Numbered from the stretch's first letter, positions 24,262 through 33,618 are shown. The stretch: 64,000 nucleotides of DNA from Pseudomonas sp. GM41(2012) (GCF_000282315.2 NZ_AKJN02000008.1:1-64000), one strand, 5' to 3'. Notes: a model not told the origin generated them from the sequence alone. Translations and numbers: made by a program.

Positions 24262-26763
24262 TCAGGCCTCGGGTTGTGCCGCGACCTGATCCGCTGCATC
24301 TTCACTGCGATGCAATGCGACCTGACGGATCGACAAGCGAATCTCCGCCGGCAACACTCGCTTGGCCGCACCTTCGGCCAGTTCGCCGAGCAGTTCGTGA
24401 TAGCTCAGCTTGCCGGCCTCGTCGCGCTTGAGCACGTCGAGGTCGAGCAGAGTCTGGATGAAGTGGCGGAACAGGCTCTTGTCGAAAAACTCCGGGGCGT
24501 TGAGGCCATGGAGGATCGACAGGCGCTGGGCCATGACCGTGCACAAGTCTTCCAGCTCTTCGGCGCTGATGCTGTTCTGACCGCTGTTGAGCAGCAGCGA
24601 GACCGTCATGTAGAAGCGCTGCAAGGTCTGCGCGATGCTTTTCGACAGCAGGGTCAGCAGCACGAAATGCCGCGAGCTCGGCGCTGGGCGCAGGTAGACA
24701 TCATTCTCAAAACGCAGCAGACCTTGCTCGACGAAGGCTTCGAGCCATTGATCGATCACCGCATCCAGTTCGTCCAACGACCAGCGAATGAACAGTTCCG
24801 ATTGCAGATACGGATACAGCGCGCGGGTGTAGCGCAGGATCTGTTCGCGGCTCATGCGCGAGGCGCTCTGGAAGAAACTCGCCAGCAGCGCGGGCAGGGC
24901 GAAGATGTGCAGCACATTGTTGCGGTAGTAGGTCATCAGGACGGCGTTCTGCTCGTCCAGGTACAGAATCTTGCCCAGCGCGTCGCTCTGCTCGGACAGC
25001 AGGTCCATGTCCTTCACATGCTCGATCAACGCGCGACCGTCACCTTCCGGCAGGGTGGTGTGCGGCGAGTACGGGACCTTGCGCAACAGCGCCAGGTACA
25101 GATCAAGTACGCGTGCCATGGCGCGATCATCCAGCGCAAGACGGCTGGTGGACAGCAGCGCCAGCGCCACGAGGTTGACCGGATTGATCGCCGCCGCTTC
25201 GTTCAGGTGCTGCGCGACTTTCTTGCCGAGGCGGTTGGTGGTTTCGTTGAGCCAGGCCGGTTTGAACTGTGGACCGAGTTCCTGTTTACGCCAGTCCGGC
25301 TGCTCGCTGTCGAGGAATTCCGCCAGTTTGATCGGCTCGCCGAAGTTCACCGCCACCTGGCCGAAACGCTGCTTGAGCGCGCCGATGACTTTGAAGATGT
25401 CGAAGATCGATTCTTTCTTCTTGGTCGCCCCACGCAGTTCGCCAAGGTAGGTCCGGCCTTCCAGCACACGCTCATAGCCGATGTAGACCGGGATGAAAAC
25501 GATCGGCATCCGGGACGAACGCAGGAAGCTGCGCAGGGTGATCGCCAGCATCCCGGTTTTCGGCTGCAGCATGCGCCCGGTGCGCGAACGGCCACCCTCG
25601 ACGAAGTATTCGACCGGGAAGCCTTTGGTAAACAGGGTATGCAGGTATTCGTTGAACACCGACGTGTAGAGCGGGTTGCCCTTGAAGGTGCGGCGCATGA
25701 AGAACGCACCTCCGCGTCGCAGCAGGCCGCCGATTCCCGGCATGTTGAGGTTGATCCCGGCGGCGATGTGCGGCGGGGTCAGGCCATTGCGGAACAGCAG
25801 ATAGGACAGCAGCAGGTAGTCGATGTGGCTGCGGTGGCAGGGTACGTAGATCACTTCGTAACCCGGGGCGACGTTTTGCACGCCTTCGATGTTGTTGACC
25901 TTGATGCCGTCGTAGATCTTGTTCCAGAACCAGCTCAGCACCACTTCCATGAAGCGGATCGCGGTGTAGGTGTAGTCCGAGGCGATCTCGTTGCCATAGC
26001 GCAGGGCCTGGGCCTTGGCTTTCTCCGGGGAGATGTTCTCGCGCTCGGCTTCGTCGAGGATCGCTTGCTTGACCAGCGGCTGATTGAGCAGGCCTTTGAC
26101 CAGATTGCGGCGGTGGGAAATGTCCGGGCCGATCACCGCCGCTTTCAGGTTGCGGAAGTGCACCCGCAGAATTCGCTGGGCCATGCGCACGGTGCGCTCG
26201 TGGCCCTTGTTGTGGTCGATCAGTTCGCGCAAATGGATCGGCGCGGAGAACTGAACGCGGGTTTTGCGCCCCAGCACAACGATGCTCAGCAACCGACGCA
26301 GGCGTCCTGTGACCGCCCAGCTGTCAGCGAAGAGCAGTTTCCACGGACTCGACTCGCTGTCCGGCGACTGACCCCAGAACACACTGACCGGAATGATCTG
26401 CGCGTCTTCGGCGGCGTTCTGGCTCAAGGCGCTGACCAGGCGGGTCAGGGTCGGCGGTGCACCGCGTTTGTCCTGACGGCCGAGCCAATCGGGCTCTGGC
26501 GTCAGGTAAAAGAACGCGGCGGGTTCCTCCAGCGTCCCTACCGAGACCGGCAACACCGGGCGCGGCAAACCCGCCTTGCTGCACTCGGTATCGACCACGG
26601 CCAGGTCGGTCAGCGAAGGGTTTTGCAGGACGTAGAACACCGGGCGGCTGCGGTCGAGGTTGAGGGTGAACGACGACTGATTGATCGTCTCCGAGCGAAC
26701 CCAGAGGTACAACAGTCGGCGCAGGGTGCCAAACACAAGACGGCGGAACGGGGAGCGGGTCAT
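24262..26763 (-). CDS. plsB: glycerol-3-phosphate acyltransferase
   Basis: PlsB acylates sn-glycerol-3-phosphate at position 1, the first step of phospholipid synthesis, at the inner membrane. The 833-residue protein matches the long PlsB type (E. coli 807). Acyltransferase block I (HRSHID, HX4D) lies near residue 308, followed by GAFFMRRTFKGN, the FVEGGRSRTGRM block and the IPVYIGYE block. The N terminus (TRSPFRRLVFGTLRRLLYLW) is basic-amphipathic. It is divergent from the cold-shock gene across 164 bases. Confidence 0.95.
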   Translation of the reverse strand: MTRSPFRRLVFGTLRRLLYLWVRSETINQSSFTLNLDRSRPVFYVLQNPSLTDLAVVDTECSKAGLPRPVLPVSVGTLEEPAAFFYLTPEPDWLGRQDKRGAPPTLTRLVSALSQNAAEDAQIIPVSVFWGQSPDSESSPWKLLFADSWAVTGRLRRLLSIVVLGRKTRVQFSAPIHLRELIDHNKGHERTVRMAQRILRVHFRNLKAAVIGPDISHRRNLVKGLLNQPLVKQAILDEAERENISPEKAKAQALRYGNEIASDYTYTAIRFMEVVLSWFWNKIYDGIKVNNIEGVQNVAPGYEVIYVPCHRSHIDYLLLSYLLFRNGLTPPHIAAGINLNMPGIGGLLRRGGAFFMRRTFKGNPLYTSVFNEYLHTLFTKGFPVEYFVEGGRSRTGRMLQPKTGMLAITLRSFLRSSRMPIVFIPVYIGYERVLEGRTYLGELRGATKKKESIFDIFKVIGALKQRFGQVAVNFGEPIKLAEFLDSEQPDWRKQELGPQFKPAWLNETTNRLGKKVAQHLNEAAAINPVNLVALALLSTSRLALDDRAMARVLDLYLALLRKVPYSPHTTLPEGDGRALIEHVKDMDLLSEQSDALGKILYLDEQNAVLMTYYRNNVLHIFALPALLASFFQSASRMSREQILRYTRALYPYLQSELFIRWSLDELDAVIDQWLEAFVEQGLLRFENDVYLRPAPSSRHFVLLTLLSKSIAQTLQRFYMTVSLLLNSGQNSISAEELEDLCTVMAQRLSILHGLNAPEFFDKSLFRHFIQTLLDLDVLKRDEAGKLSYHELLGELAEGAAKRVLPAEIRLSIRQVALHRSEDAADQVAAQPEA

Positions 26764-26864
26764 ACGGCATCTGCATGAGTGAATAAAACCGAGCGTTTGC
26801 TCGGGCGGCTGATAGTGTGCCGTATTCGCCGAAAATCGGCAAAAAAGCAGCTAAGTAAAGTGAG

Positions 26865-26892
26865 TTGAGAGTTTTGGCGGCTGTCATATACT
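26865..26892 (+). promoter_or_regulatory. sigma-70 promoter of the cold-shock gene
   Basis: TTGAGA (26865-26870), a 16-base spacer and TATACT (26887-26892) make a good housekeeping promoter, giving a short leader of about 29 bases before the start at 26928. A long cold-shock-type 5' leader is therefore not likely. Confidence 0.6.
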
Positions 26893-26927
26893 CGGCCGTT
26901 CAAAATAAAAACAAGGGGGGTACTGAC

Positions 26928-27137
26928 ATGGCTACGCGCGAAACCGGCAATGTGAAGTGGTTCAACGATGCCAAGGGCTACGGCTTCATTCAGCGCGAGG
27001 ACGGGGTGGACGTGTTCGTGCACTACCGCGCGATTCGCGGCGAGGGGCACCGCTCGTTGGCGGAAGGTCAGCAGGTGGAATACGGCGTGGTGACTGGCGA
27101 GAAGGGTTTACAGGCTGAGGATGTGGTGGGCCTCTAA
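26928..27137 (+). CDS. cold-shock domain protein
   Basis: The 69-residue single-stranded nucleic-acid-binding protein has the CSD beta-barrel with RNP1 KGYGFIQ (16-22) and RNP2 VFVHY (29-33). The stretch after RNP2 reads YRAIRGEGHRSL, where FSAI is usual in CspA paralogues, so it is a diverged member. GGGGGG lies upstream as ribosome-binding site. P. aeruginosa has a comparable gene next to rlmA (PA1159 region, from memory). Confidence 0.9.
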   Translation: MATRETGNVKWFNDAKGYGFIQREDGVDVFVHYRAIRGEGHRSLAEGQQVEYGVVTGEKGLQAEDVVGL

Positions 27138-27164
27138 ACCCGATCTTCGGATCACCAAAAACTA

Positions 27165-27257
27165 CTGTGGGAGCGAGCCTGCTCGCGATAGCTGACTGAC
27201 ATTCAACATCAATGTTGACTGAAAGGGCCTCATCGCGAGCAGGCTCGCTCCCACAGG
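27165..27257. repeat. REPIN, GTGGGAGCGAGCC type, outward-headed
   Basis: CTGTGGGAGCGAGCCTGCTC and its complement enclose a spacer with the small dyad CAACATCAATGTTG. It lies between the convergent cold-shock gene and the gene ending at 27273. Confidence 0.9.
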
Positions 27258-27272
27258 GTTTGTGTTCTGCTG

Positions 27273-27650
27273 TTAAACAGTTTTCCAGGTGATTTCTTCT
27301 TCACCGTCAGCGCTGATTCGCATCCAGCGATCCGCTGTCTCTTCACCTTCTTCCTCGACCCAGCTACCCGGTGCGCAACGCACTTCGACGTTCAGTGCGG
27401 CAAACGCTGCGCGGGCGCAGGCGATGTCGTCTTCCCAAGGGGTCTGGTCGCTGTCCAGGAACAGGCTGTTCCATTTGCCCACGGCTTTCGGCAGCCAGGT
27501 GACCGACACGTTGCCAGCCTTGCACTTGTAGGTCTGGCCTTTCTGGACCCAGTCGGTGCATGGGCCCAAAGCAGTGCCGAGCCAGGCCGCGACGGCCTTG
27601 TAGTCGACGTCGGCGTCTTTCAGGTAAATCTCGATATCGGGTTGGCGCAT
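27273..27650 (-). CDS. conserved protein of unknown function
   Basis: The 125-residue protein starts MRQPDIEIYLKDAD at 27650, with GAGG about 8 bases upstream; the reading from 27722 is not preceded by a ribosome-binding site. It is acidic, Trp-rich, has two cysteines in CTDWVQKGQTYKCK and one more in CARAAFAAL, and has no signal peptide. I recognise no domain. It sits 84 bases downstream of rlmA in the same direction and may share its transcript. Confidence 0.7.
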   Translation of the reverse strand: MRQPDIEIYLKDADVDYKAVAAWLGTALGPCTDWVQKGQTYKCKAGNVSVTWLPKAVGKWNSLFLDSDQTPWEDDIACARAAFAALNVEVRCAPGSWVEEEGEETADRWMRISADGEEEITWKTV

Positions 27651-27733
27651 GGATGTCCTCACTGCGGGTCTGAAAAATCCATTCGCGGATTTAGCCGGCC
27701 TACGGCAAATGCCGAAGACCAAAAAATTAAAGA

Positions 27734-28543
27734 TTATTGAAGTACGAAGTAATCGTAGCGCATCGATACAGTGACCTCGAACGGCTCGACCTGTTCGATG
27801 ACCGCCGCCCGGCGTTCAGCACTGGCGCGCCAGCCGTGGGGCGTCATGGCCAACAGGTTCGCACGGTCCTGACCCTTTTCCAGCGTCAGTTTGAATTCCA
27901 GGGTTTCACTGTGCTGCAGCGCCATGCCTTCCGGCACCAAAGCCAGATGCTTGTCGTCGGTGTATTCACGCACTTCGTCGTACAGACGCTCGCGCAATTC
28001 CATTAGATGGCCGCTGGTCGGCCCGACTTTCATCAAGCCGCCGCCGGGGCTGAGCAGGCGCTTGGCTTCCTCCCAGTCCAGCGGGCTGAAGACGCTGGCG
28101 AGAAACTGGCAGCTGCCGGAAGCCAACGGCACCCGCGCCATGCTGGCGATCAACCAGGTCAGCTGCGGGTTGCGTTTGCAGGCGCGTTTAACGGCTTCCC
28201 GGGAGATGTCCAGCGCGTAACCGTCGGCGCTCGGCAAAGCCTCGGCGATTTGCGCGGTGTAGTAACCCTCGCCACAACCGATGTCCAGCCAGCGCTGCGG
28301 TGCGTACTGAGCGGCCAGTTCTGCCAGACGCTTGGCCACCGGTGCGTAATGGCCGGCGTTCAAAAAGTCGCGTCGGGCTTCGACCATCGCCAGGTTATCC
28401 CCAGGGTCGCGGCTGTTCTTGTGCTGCACCGGCAACAGGTTCAGGTAACCCTGACGCGCACGGTCGAAACGATGCCCGGCGGGGCAGGCCACGCCGTTGT
28501 CCACCGCGTTCAGCGGTTCACTGCAGATCGGGCAGGCCAGCAT
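27734..28543 (-). CDS. rlmA: 23S rRNA (guanine-745-N1)-methyltransferase
   Basis: RlmA methylates G745 of 23S rRNA. The 269-residue protein opens with a zinc-finger-like cluster (CPICSEPL, then CPAGH), followed by the SAM-binding core WLDIGCGEGYYTAQIAEAL near residue 85 and FLASVFSPLDWEEA. Length matches E. coli RlmA (269). Its start overlaps the dapE stop by one base. Confidence 0.92.
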   Translation of the reverse strand: MLACPICSEPLNAVDNGVACPAGHRFDRARQGYLNLLPVQHKNSRDPGDNLAMVEARRDFLNAGHYAPVAKRLAELAAQYAPQRWLDIGCGEGYYTAQIAEALPSADGYALDISREAVKRACKRNPQLTWLIASMARVPLASGSCQFLASVFSPLDWEEAKRLLSPGGGLMKVGPTSGHLMELRERLYDEVREYTDDKHLALVPEGMALQHSETLEFKLTLEKGQDRANLLAMTPHGWRASAERRAAVIEQVEPFEVTVSMRYDYFVLQ

Positions 28544-29694
28544 CAGGCGAGCAACTTGATCAGGGTCTGGTAGTAGATTTCGGTCAGCACATCGAGGTCG
28601 GCAGCCAGTACACGCTCGTTTACCTGGTGGATCGTCGCGTTGACCGGGCCCAGTTCAACCACCTGAGTCCCCATGGTCGCGATGAAGCGCCCGTCGGAGG
28701 TGCCGCCGCTGGTGGAGGCTTTGGTTTCGCGACCGGTAATGTCCTTGATGCTCGACGCAACGGCATCCAGCAATGCACCCGGTTCGGTGAGGAACGGCAG
28801 GCCGGAGAGCGCCCAGTCGATGTGCCAGTCCAGGCCATGCTTGTCGAGAATATCGGCGACGCGCTTTTGCAGGCCTTCAACGGTGGACTCGGTGGAGAAG
28901 CGGAAGTTGAATACCGCCACCAGATCGCCCGGAATCACGTTGGTCGCGCCAGTGCCGGAATTCACGTTGGAGATCTGGAAGCTGGTCGGCGGGAAGAAAT
29001 CGTTGCCGTGGTCCCAGTGCTCGGCGGCCAGTTCGGCCAGTGCCGGGGCGGCGAGGTGGATCGGGTTCTTCGCCAGGTGCGGATACGCCACGTGGCCTTG
29101 CACGCCGCGTACGGTCAGCTTGGCACCGAGGGAGCCGCGACGGCCGTTCTTGACCACGTCGCCCACCAGGGTGGTGCTCGACGGTTCGCCGACGATGCAC
29201 CAGTCCAGACGCTCCTTACGGGCGGCAAGGCGTTCGATCACCGCTTTGGTGCCGTGGTGCGCCGGGCCTTCTTCGTCGCTGGTGATCAGGAAAGCGACCT
29301 TGCCCTTGTGATCCGGGTAGTCGGTGACGAAACGCTCGGCCGCCACGGTCATGGAGGCGAGGCTGCCTTTCATGTCCGCCGCGCCACGGCCGCAGAGCAT
29401 GCCGTGTTCGTCGATCACCGCGTTGAACGGATCGATCTGCCAGGCGGTCACCGGGCCGGTCGGCACCACGTCGGTGTGACCGGCGAAGCACAGTACCGGG
29501 CCGTCGTGTTTACCGTGGGTCGCCCAGAAGTTATCCACATCTTCGATGCGCATTGGCTCGAGCGCAAAACCGGCATCGCCCAGGCGCTGCATCATCTGCT
29601 TCTGGCAATCGGCGTCGACCGGCGTCACGGACGGACGGCGGATCAGGTCAATGGCGAGTTGAAGGGTCGGCGAAAGGTCGGCGTGGGCCGTCAT
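28543..29694 (-). CDS. dapE: succinyl-diaminopimelate desuccinylase
   Basis: DapE removes succinate from N-succinyl-LL-diaminopimelate in lysine and peptidoglycan precursor synthesis. The 383-residue M20 metallopeptidase shows the metal-binding His in CFAGHTDVVPTG (about 66), the catalytic and metal-binding acidic pair in TSDEEGPA, and a dimerisation domain between them. dapD and dapC of the same pathway lie 6-9 kb further right. It overlaps rlmA by one base, so the two are translationally coupled. Confidence 0.95.
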   Translation of the reverse strand: MTAHADLSPTLQLAIDLIRRPSVTPVDADCQKQMMQRLGDAGFALEPMRIEDVDNFWATHGKHDGPVLCFAGHTDVVPTGPVTAWQIDPFNAVIDEHGMLCGRGAADMKGSLASMTVAAERFVTDYPDHKGKVAFLITSDEEGPAHHGTKAVIERLAARKERLDWCIVGEPSSTTLVGDVVKNGRRGSLGAKLTVRGVQGHVAYPHLAKNPIHLAAPALAELAAEHWDHGNDFFPPTSFQISNVNSGTGATNVIPGDLVAVFNFRFSTESTVEGLQKRVADILDKHGLDWHIDWALSGLPFLTEPGALLDAVASSIKDITGRETKASTSGGTSDGRFIATMGTQVVELGPVNATIHQVNERVLAADLDVLTEIYYQTLIKLLA

Positions 29695-29738
29695 GGGAAA
29701 ACTCCGGAAAACTTGAATATGGGCGCGGACTAACTAAA

Positions 29739-29830
29739 TGTGGGAGCCAGCCTGCTGGCGATGGCGGTGTGGCAGTCAACATAAACTGTGATTGTTACAT
29801 TGCCATCGCGAGCAGGCTCGCTCCCACAGG
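29739..29830. repeat. REPIN, GTGGGAGC type, outward-headed, one diverged arm
   Basis: The left arm reads GTGGGAGCCAGCCTGCTGGC, with two changes from the right arm (complement of GTGGGAGCGAGCCTGCTCGC). The changes are compensatory within the arm's own hairpin (CCAGC/GCTGG). Confidence 0.88.
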
Positions 29831-29876
29831 GATGGATTCACGCCAAGCCCTGCAAAATGGCGGTTATCTTAAAGCA

Positions 29877-29901
29877 AAACGGCGGCCATTGGCCGCCGTT
29901 T
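29877..29901 (-). terminator. terminator after ndvB
   Basis: A stem of AAACGGCGGCC and its complement, read leftward and followed by TTTTGCTTTAA, starts about 18 bases after the ndvB stop. Confidence 0.75.
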
Positions 29902-29918
29902 AGTGCATCTGGAACGAT

Positions 29919-32510
29919 TTAGACCGCCGGAGCCGTCTCGCCCTCGACCGCCGGTTTCGGCAGCGAAGACAAGAACGCCATGATCAGCGCCGCCAGGTAC
30001 GGCAGCGACTGTACGAGCAACATGGTCACCCAGAAGCGCATGTCGTTGCTCGGCATGCCGTTCACCACGAAAATCCCCAGCGCCGCGCTCCACAACAGCA
30101 GCATGATGAACATTTCTTCGCGAGCTTCCGAAATCGCCACCCAGAAGCCGTGGTTATCGGCGTTTTTCGGGGTGCGGAAGAACGGAATACTGCTGGTGAA
30201 GAAACCGTACAGCACCGCTTTGGCGATGGTGTGCGACAACGCCAACCCTGCCAGTGCCGCGCAGAATGCATCCTTCAGGTTGACCCCGACCGCACGGCGG
30301 TACAGGAAGATGATCTTGCCGACCTTGAACACGAACAGCGCCAATGGCGGGATCGCGAAAATCAACAACGGTGGATCGACCCGCTGCGGCACGATGATCA
30401 TCGCCGCCGACCACAACAGGGCGCCCACGGTGAAGAAGATGTTCATGCCATCCGCCACCCACGGCAACCAGCCCGCGAGGAAGTGGTAACGCTGGCCACG
30501 GGTCAGCTCGGTGTCCTTGCCGCGCAACAGGCTGGCGGTGTGACGCTTGATGATCTGAATCGCACCGTAAGCCCAGCGGAAACGCTGTTTCTTGAAGTCG
30601 ATAAAGGTATCGGGCATCAGGCCTTTGCCGTAGCTGGTGTGGTAATACGCCGCTGACAAGCCTTTCTCGAACACGCGCAGACCCAACTCGGCGTCTTCAC
30701 AGATGCACCAGTCAGCCCAGCCCAGTTCCTCGAGCACCGAGCGCCGGGTCATGGTCATGGTGCCGTGCTGAATGATCGCGTCACGGTCGTTACGGGTGAC
30801 CATGCCGATGTGGAAGAAGCCTTTGTATTCCGCGTAGCAGAGCTTCTTGAAGGTGCTTTCGTTCTGATCGCGGTAATCCTGTGGCGACTGCACCACGGCG
30901 ATTTTCGGGTCGGCGAAGTGCGGCACCATGTGCTTGAGCCAGTTCGGGTCGACGCAGTAGTCCGAGTCGATCACCGCAATGACTTCGGCATCCTTGGCGG
31001 TGTGCGGAATCAGGTAATTCAGCGCGCCACCCTTGAAGCCGGCCAATGGCGCGACGTGGAAGAACTTGAAGCGCGGGCCGAGGGTTTCGCAATAATCGCG
31101 CACCGGTTCCCAGACCGCCGGGTCCTTGGTGTTGTTGTCGATGATCAGGACTTCGAAGTCCGGATAGTCGAGGTTGGCCAGGGCGTTGAGGGTCTGTTTG
31201 ACCATCTCCGGCGGCTCGTTGTAGCAAGGTACGTGAATCGAGACTTTCGGTCGGTAGTCCGAATCACCCACCACCGGCAGGAATTCACGCCGGCGTTTGT
31301 GGGTCCAGACCGCTTCGGCCAGTTCATGGGCCTCGGTCAGCAGCACGATAAACACCCCGAGTGCGCCGAGGGCAAGCAAGAAGCCCACCGTCAGGCTGAA
31401 CCAGGTGCTGTATTGCTGGCTGTAGTCGTAACCGATCCACACCAGCACCGAACCACAGAGGAACGCGATGAAGGTCAGGAAGGTGCGGCCGCGTTGACGC
31501 AAGGCCGAGCCGTCGATCATCAGCAGGGTAAGGGACAGCAGAGCCAACACCACCGAACCGATGGCCAGCACGCGCCATTGCGGGATCGCGACGACCGGGC
31601 CTTCAAAGTTGAACTTCTGCTGGCGCGCGGCGTTGAAAACGCCCCAGTAAGCGCCCACGGAACCTTCGTCACTGGCCTTCCACGGTTGGTCAAAGGCTTC
31701 GATCACGAAGTAGTTGAAGCCCTGGCGATTGAGCTTGTTGACCAAGGTCCGCAGATAAATTGCCTGGTCTGCCGGCGATGCATCGGCACCACCGCGCATG
31801 CGACCGTTGCTCGGCCAGCCGACTTCCGACAGCAGCAGCGGTTTTTTCGGGAACATCTTTTTCAGGTCACGGGCGCGGTCGAGTACGAACTGCCCGGACT
31901 GCTCCATCGGAACATGTTCCCAGTACGGCAGGACGTGGGCGGCGATCAGGTCGACGTGCTTGGCCAGGCTCGGGTTTTCTTCCCAAACGTGCCATTGCTC
32001 GGAGGTCGTCACCGGTACTTTCACTGCCGCGCGGACGCGATCAAGGATCACGCTCAGTTCGGCGGCGGTAATTTCCTTACGGAAGATCGCCTCGTTACCG
32101 ACCACGACGCGAACCACGCTGCGGGAAGTATTGGCCAGTTCGATGGCGCGCAGGATTTCACGCTCGTTGCGCTCAAGGTCCGGGCTGATCCAGATACCCA
32201 GCGTCACGCGCAAACCGAATTCTTCGGCGAGCCTGGGAATATCACCCAGGCTGCCATCGACCGAGTAAGTACGGATGTTGTCCGTCAGCTTGCTCATGAT
32301 CTCCAGATCGCGACGCATTTCATCGTCGGTCGGGTACTGCTCTTTTTGTGGGTACTGCCCTTGCTGGAACGGCGAGTACGAAAAGCCGGAGATCTGTTCA
32401 GGCCAGTTGGGGGCGGTGACCGGGCGATTGATCAGCGCCCAGAAGCCGGTAAACAAGGCTGCGATGGCGAGCACCACGACCAGGTTGAGTCCAAATTTAC
32501 GCGATGACAT
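29919..32510 (-). CDS. ndvB: bifunctional GH17/GT2 glucan synthase, NdvB-like
   Basis: The 863-residue membrane protein joins a periplasmic GH17 glucanosyl-transferase-like domain (about 35-300; acid/base E140 in VGNEAIF, nucleophile E229 in LSEVGWPS) to a GT2 glucosyltransferase (about 420-660; DSD 515-517, ED 605-606, QRFRW 642-646). Membrane segments lie at the N terminus (8-28), between the domains (315-392) and at the C terminus (670 onward). P. aeruginosa ndvB (PA1163) next to dapE makes cyclic beta-glucans linked to biofilm antibiotic tolerance. Product and linkage here are inferred. Confidence 0.88.
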   Translation of the reverse strand: MSSRKFGLNLVVVLAIAALFTGFWALINRPVTAPNWPEQISGFSYSPFQQGQYPQKEQYPTDDEMRRDLEIMSKLTDNIRTYSVDGSLGDIPRLAEEFGLRVTLGIWISPDLERNEREILRAIELANTSRSVVRVVVGNEAIFRKEITAAELSVILDRVRAAVKVPVTTSEQWHVWEENPSLAKHVDLIAAHVLPYWEHVPMEQSGQFVLDRARDLKKMFPKKPLLLSEVGWPSNGRMRGGADASPADQAIYLRTLVNKLNRQGFNYFVIEAFDQPWKASDEGSVGAYWGVFNAARQQKFNFEGPVVAIPQWRVLAIGSVVLALLSLTLLMIDGSALRQRGRTFLTFIAFLCGSVLVWIGYDYSQQYSTWFSLTVGFLLALGALGVFIVLLTEAHELAEAVWTHKRRREFLPVVGDSDYRPKVSIHVPCYNEPPEMVKQTLNALANLDYPDFEVLIIDNNTKDPAVWEPVRDYCETLGPRFKFFHVAPLAGFKGGALNYLIPHTAKDAEVIAVIDSDYCVDPNWLKHMVPHFADPKIAVVQSPQDYRDQNESTFKKLCYAEYKGFFHIGMVTRNDRDAIIQHGTMTMTRRSVLEELGWADWCICEDAELGLRVFEKGLSAAYYHTSYGKGLMPDTFIDFKKQRFRWAYGAIQIIKRHTASLLRGKDTELTRGQRYHFLAGWLPWVADGMNIFFTVGALLWSAAMIIVPQRVDPPLLIFAIPPLALFVFKVGKIIFLYRRAVGVNLKDAFCAALAGLALSHTIAKAVLYGFFTSSIPFFRTPKNADNHGFWVAISEAREEMFIMLLLWSAALGIFVVNGMPSNDMRFWVTMLLVQSLPYLAALIMAFLSSLPKPAVEGETAPAV

Positions 32511-32756
32511 AGCTTATTCAGGTTCCAAAGGCTGTGGAACGAAGGAACGGGTCGGCGGTTGCCAAGGGGCGCGCATCCTACACCGGGCGTTCACTGACCG
32601 TACAGCGGACAGGGAAATGCCGGACGTTGGGCAATCCAACTCGGTTTAAGTTCTTTCGTTGGACCTTGTAGGTTAAATCTTGGTTCTGTGTAGGCTGATT
32701 AAAGAGGTAAAGACGCCCGTTCATAGCCCAAAGATGCTCTTGGCCGCTGACGGCCC

Positions 32757-32762
32757 TATAAT
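32757..32762 (+). promoter_or_regulatory. -10 box of tcdA
   Basis: A perfect TATAAT lies about 27 bases before the tcdA start, in the 278-base divergent region shared with ndvB. No clear -35 box is paired with it. Nothing else in that region is recognised. Confidence 0.45.
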
Positions 32763-32788
32763 GCGCGCCGGTTTTTGGGGTAATGGTC

Positions 32789-33601
32789 ATGAGTACAGAA
32801 GATCCGCGGTTTGCAGGCATCGCCCGTTTGTATGGCATCGACGGCCTGGAGCGTTTGCGCGCGGCCCACGTGGCGATCGTCGGCGTCGGTGGCGTCGGTT
32901 CCTGGGCGGCGGAAGCCGTCGCCCGTTGCGGCGTGGGGGAGATTTCGCTGTTTGACCTGGACGACGTCTGCGTCAGCAACGCCAACCGTCAGTTGCACGC
33001 GCTGGACAGCACCGTCGGCAAACCCAAGGTTGACGTGATGGCCGAGCGCCTGCGCGGGATCAACCCGGACTGCACGGTGCACGCGGTGGCGGATTTTGTC
33101 ACCCGCGAGACCATGGCCGAATACATCACGCCGAACATCGACTGCGTCATTGATTGCATCGACAGCGTGAATGCCAAGGCGGCGCTGATTGCCTGGTGCA
33201 AGCGCCGCAAGATTCAGATCATCACCACTGGCGGTGCGGGCGGGCAGATTGATCCGACGCTGATTCAGGTGTGCGATTTGAACCGGACCTTCAATGATCC
33301 GTTGGCTTCGAAAGTGCGCTCGACCTTGCGCCGGGACTACAACTTCTCACGCACCGTGACCCGCCATTACAGCGTGCCGTGTGTGTTTTCCACCGAACAA
33401 CTGCGCTACCCGAAACCGGATGGCAGCATTTGCTTGCAGAAGAGTTTTGTCGGTGACGGTGTGAAGCTCGACTGCGCCGGAGGATTTGGTGCGGTGATGA
33501 TGGTGACGGCGACGTTTGGCATGGTCGCGGCGACCAAGGCTGTGGATAAGATTGTGGCGGGTGTGCGTCGCCCCGCGGATCGGGTCAAGCCTGAGGTTTA
33601 G
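32789..33601 (+). CDS. tcdA: tRNA threonylcarbamoyladenosine dehydratase
   Basis: TcdA (CsdL, YgdL) cyclises the threonylcarbamoyl group on tRNA A37 to its ct6A form using ATP. The 270-residue E1-like enzyme has GVGGVGSWAAEAVARCGVG near residue 33 and the adenylation residues DLDDVCVSNANRQ. ATG 32789 has GGGGTAA at a better distance than the in-frame ATG at 32783. The convergent csdE-csdA pair next door encodes the sulfur-transfer system that interacts with CsdL in E. coli. Confidence 0.93.
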   Translation: MSTEDPRFAGIARLYGIDGLERLRAAHVAIVGVGGVGSWAAEAVARCGVGEISLFDLDDVCVSNANRQLHALDSTVGKPKVDVMAERLRGINPDCTVHAVADFVTRETMAEYITPNIDCVIDCIDSVNAKAALIAWCKRRKIQIITTGGAGGQIDPTLIQVCDLNRTFNDPLASKVRSTLRRDYNFSRTVTRHYSVPCVFSTEQLRYPKPDGSICLQKSFVGDGVKLDCAGGFGAVMMVTATFGMVAATKAVDKIVAGVRRPADRVKPEV

Positions 33602-33618
33602 GGGGCGGCGGATGCCCT

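Noticed and set aside
24274..26778. 834-codon open frame antisense to plsB
   Set aside because: Shadow of plsB codon usage; no motifs and His/Gln/Arg-rich composition typical of antisense frames.
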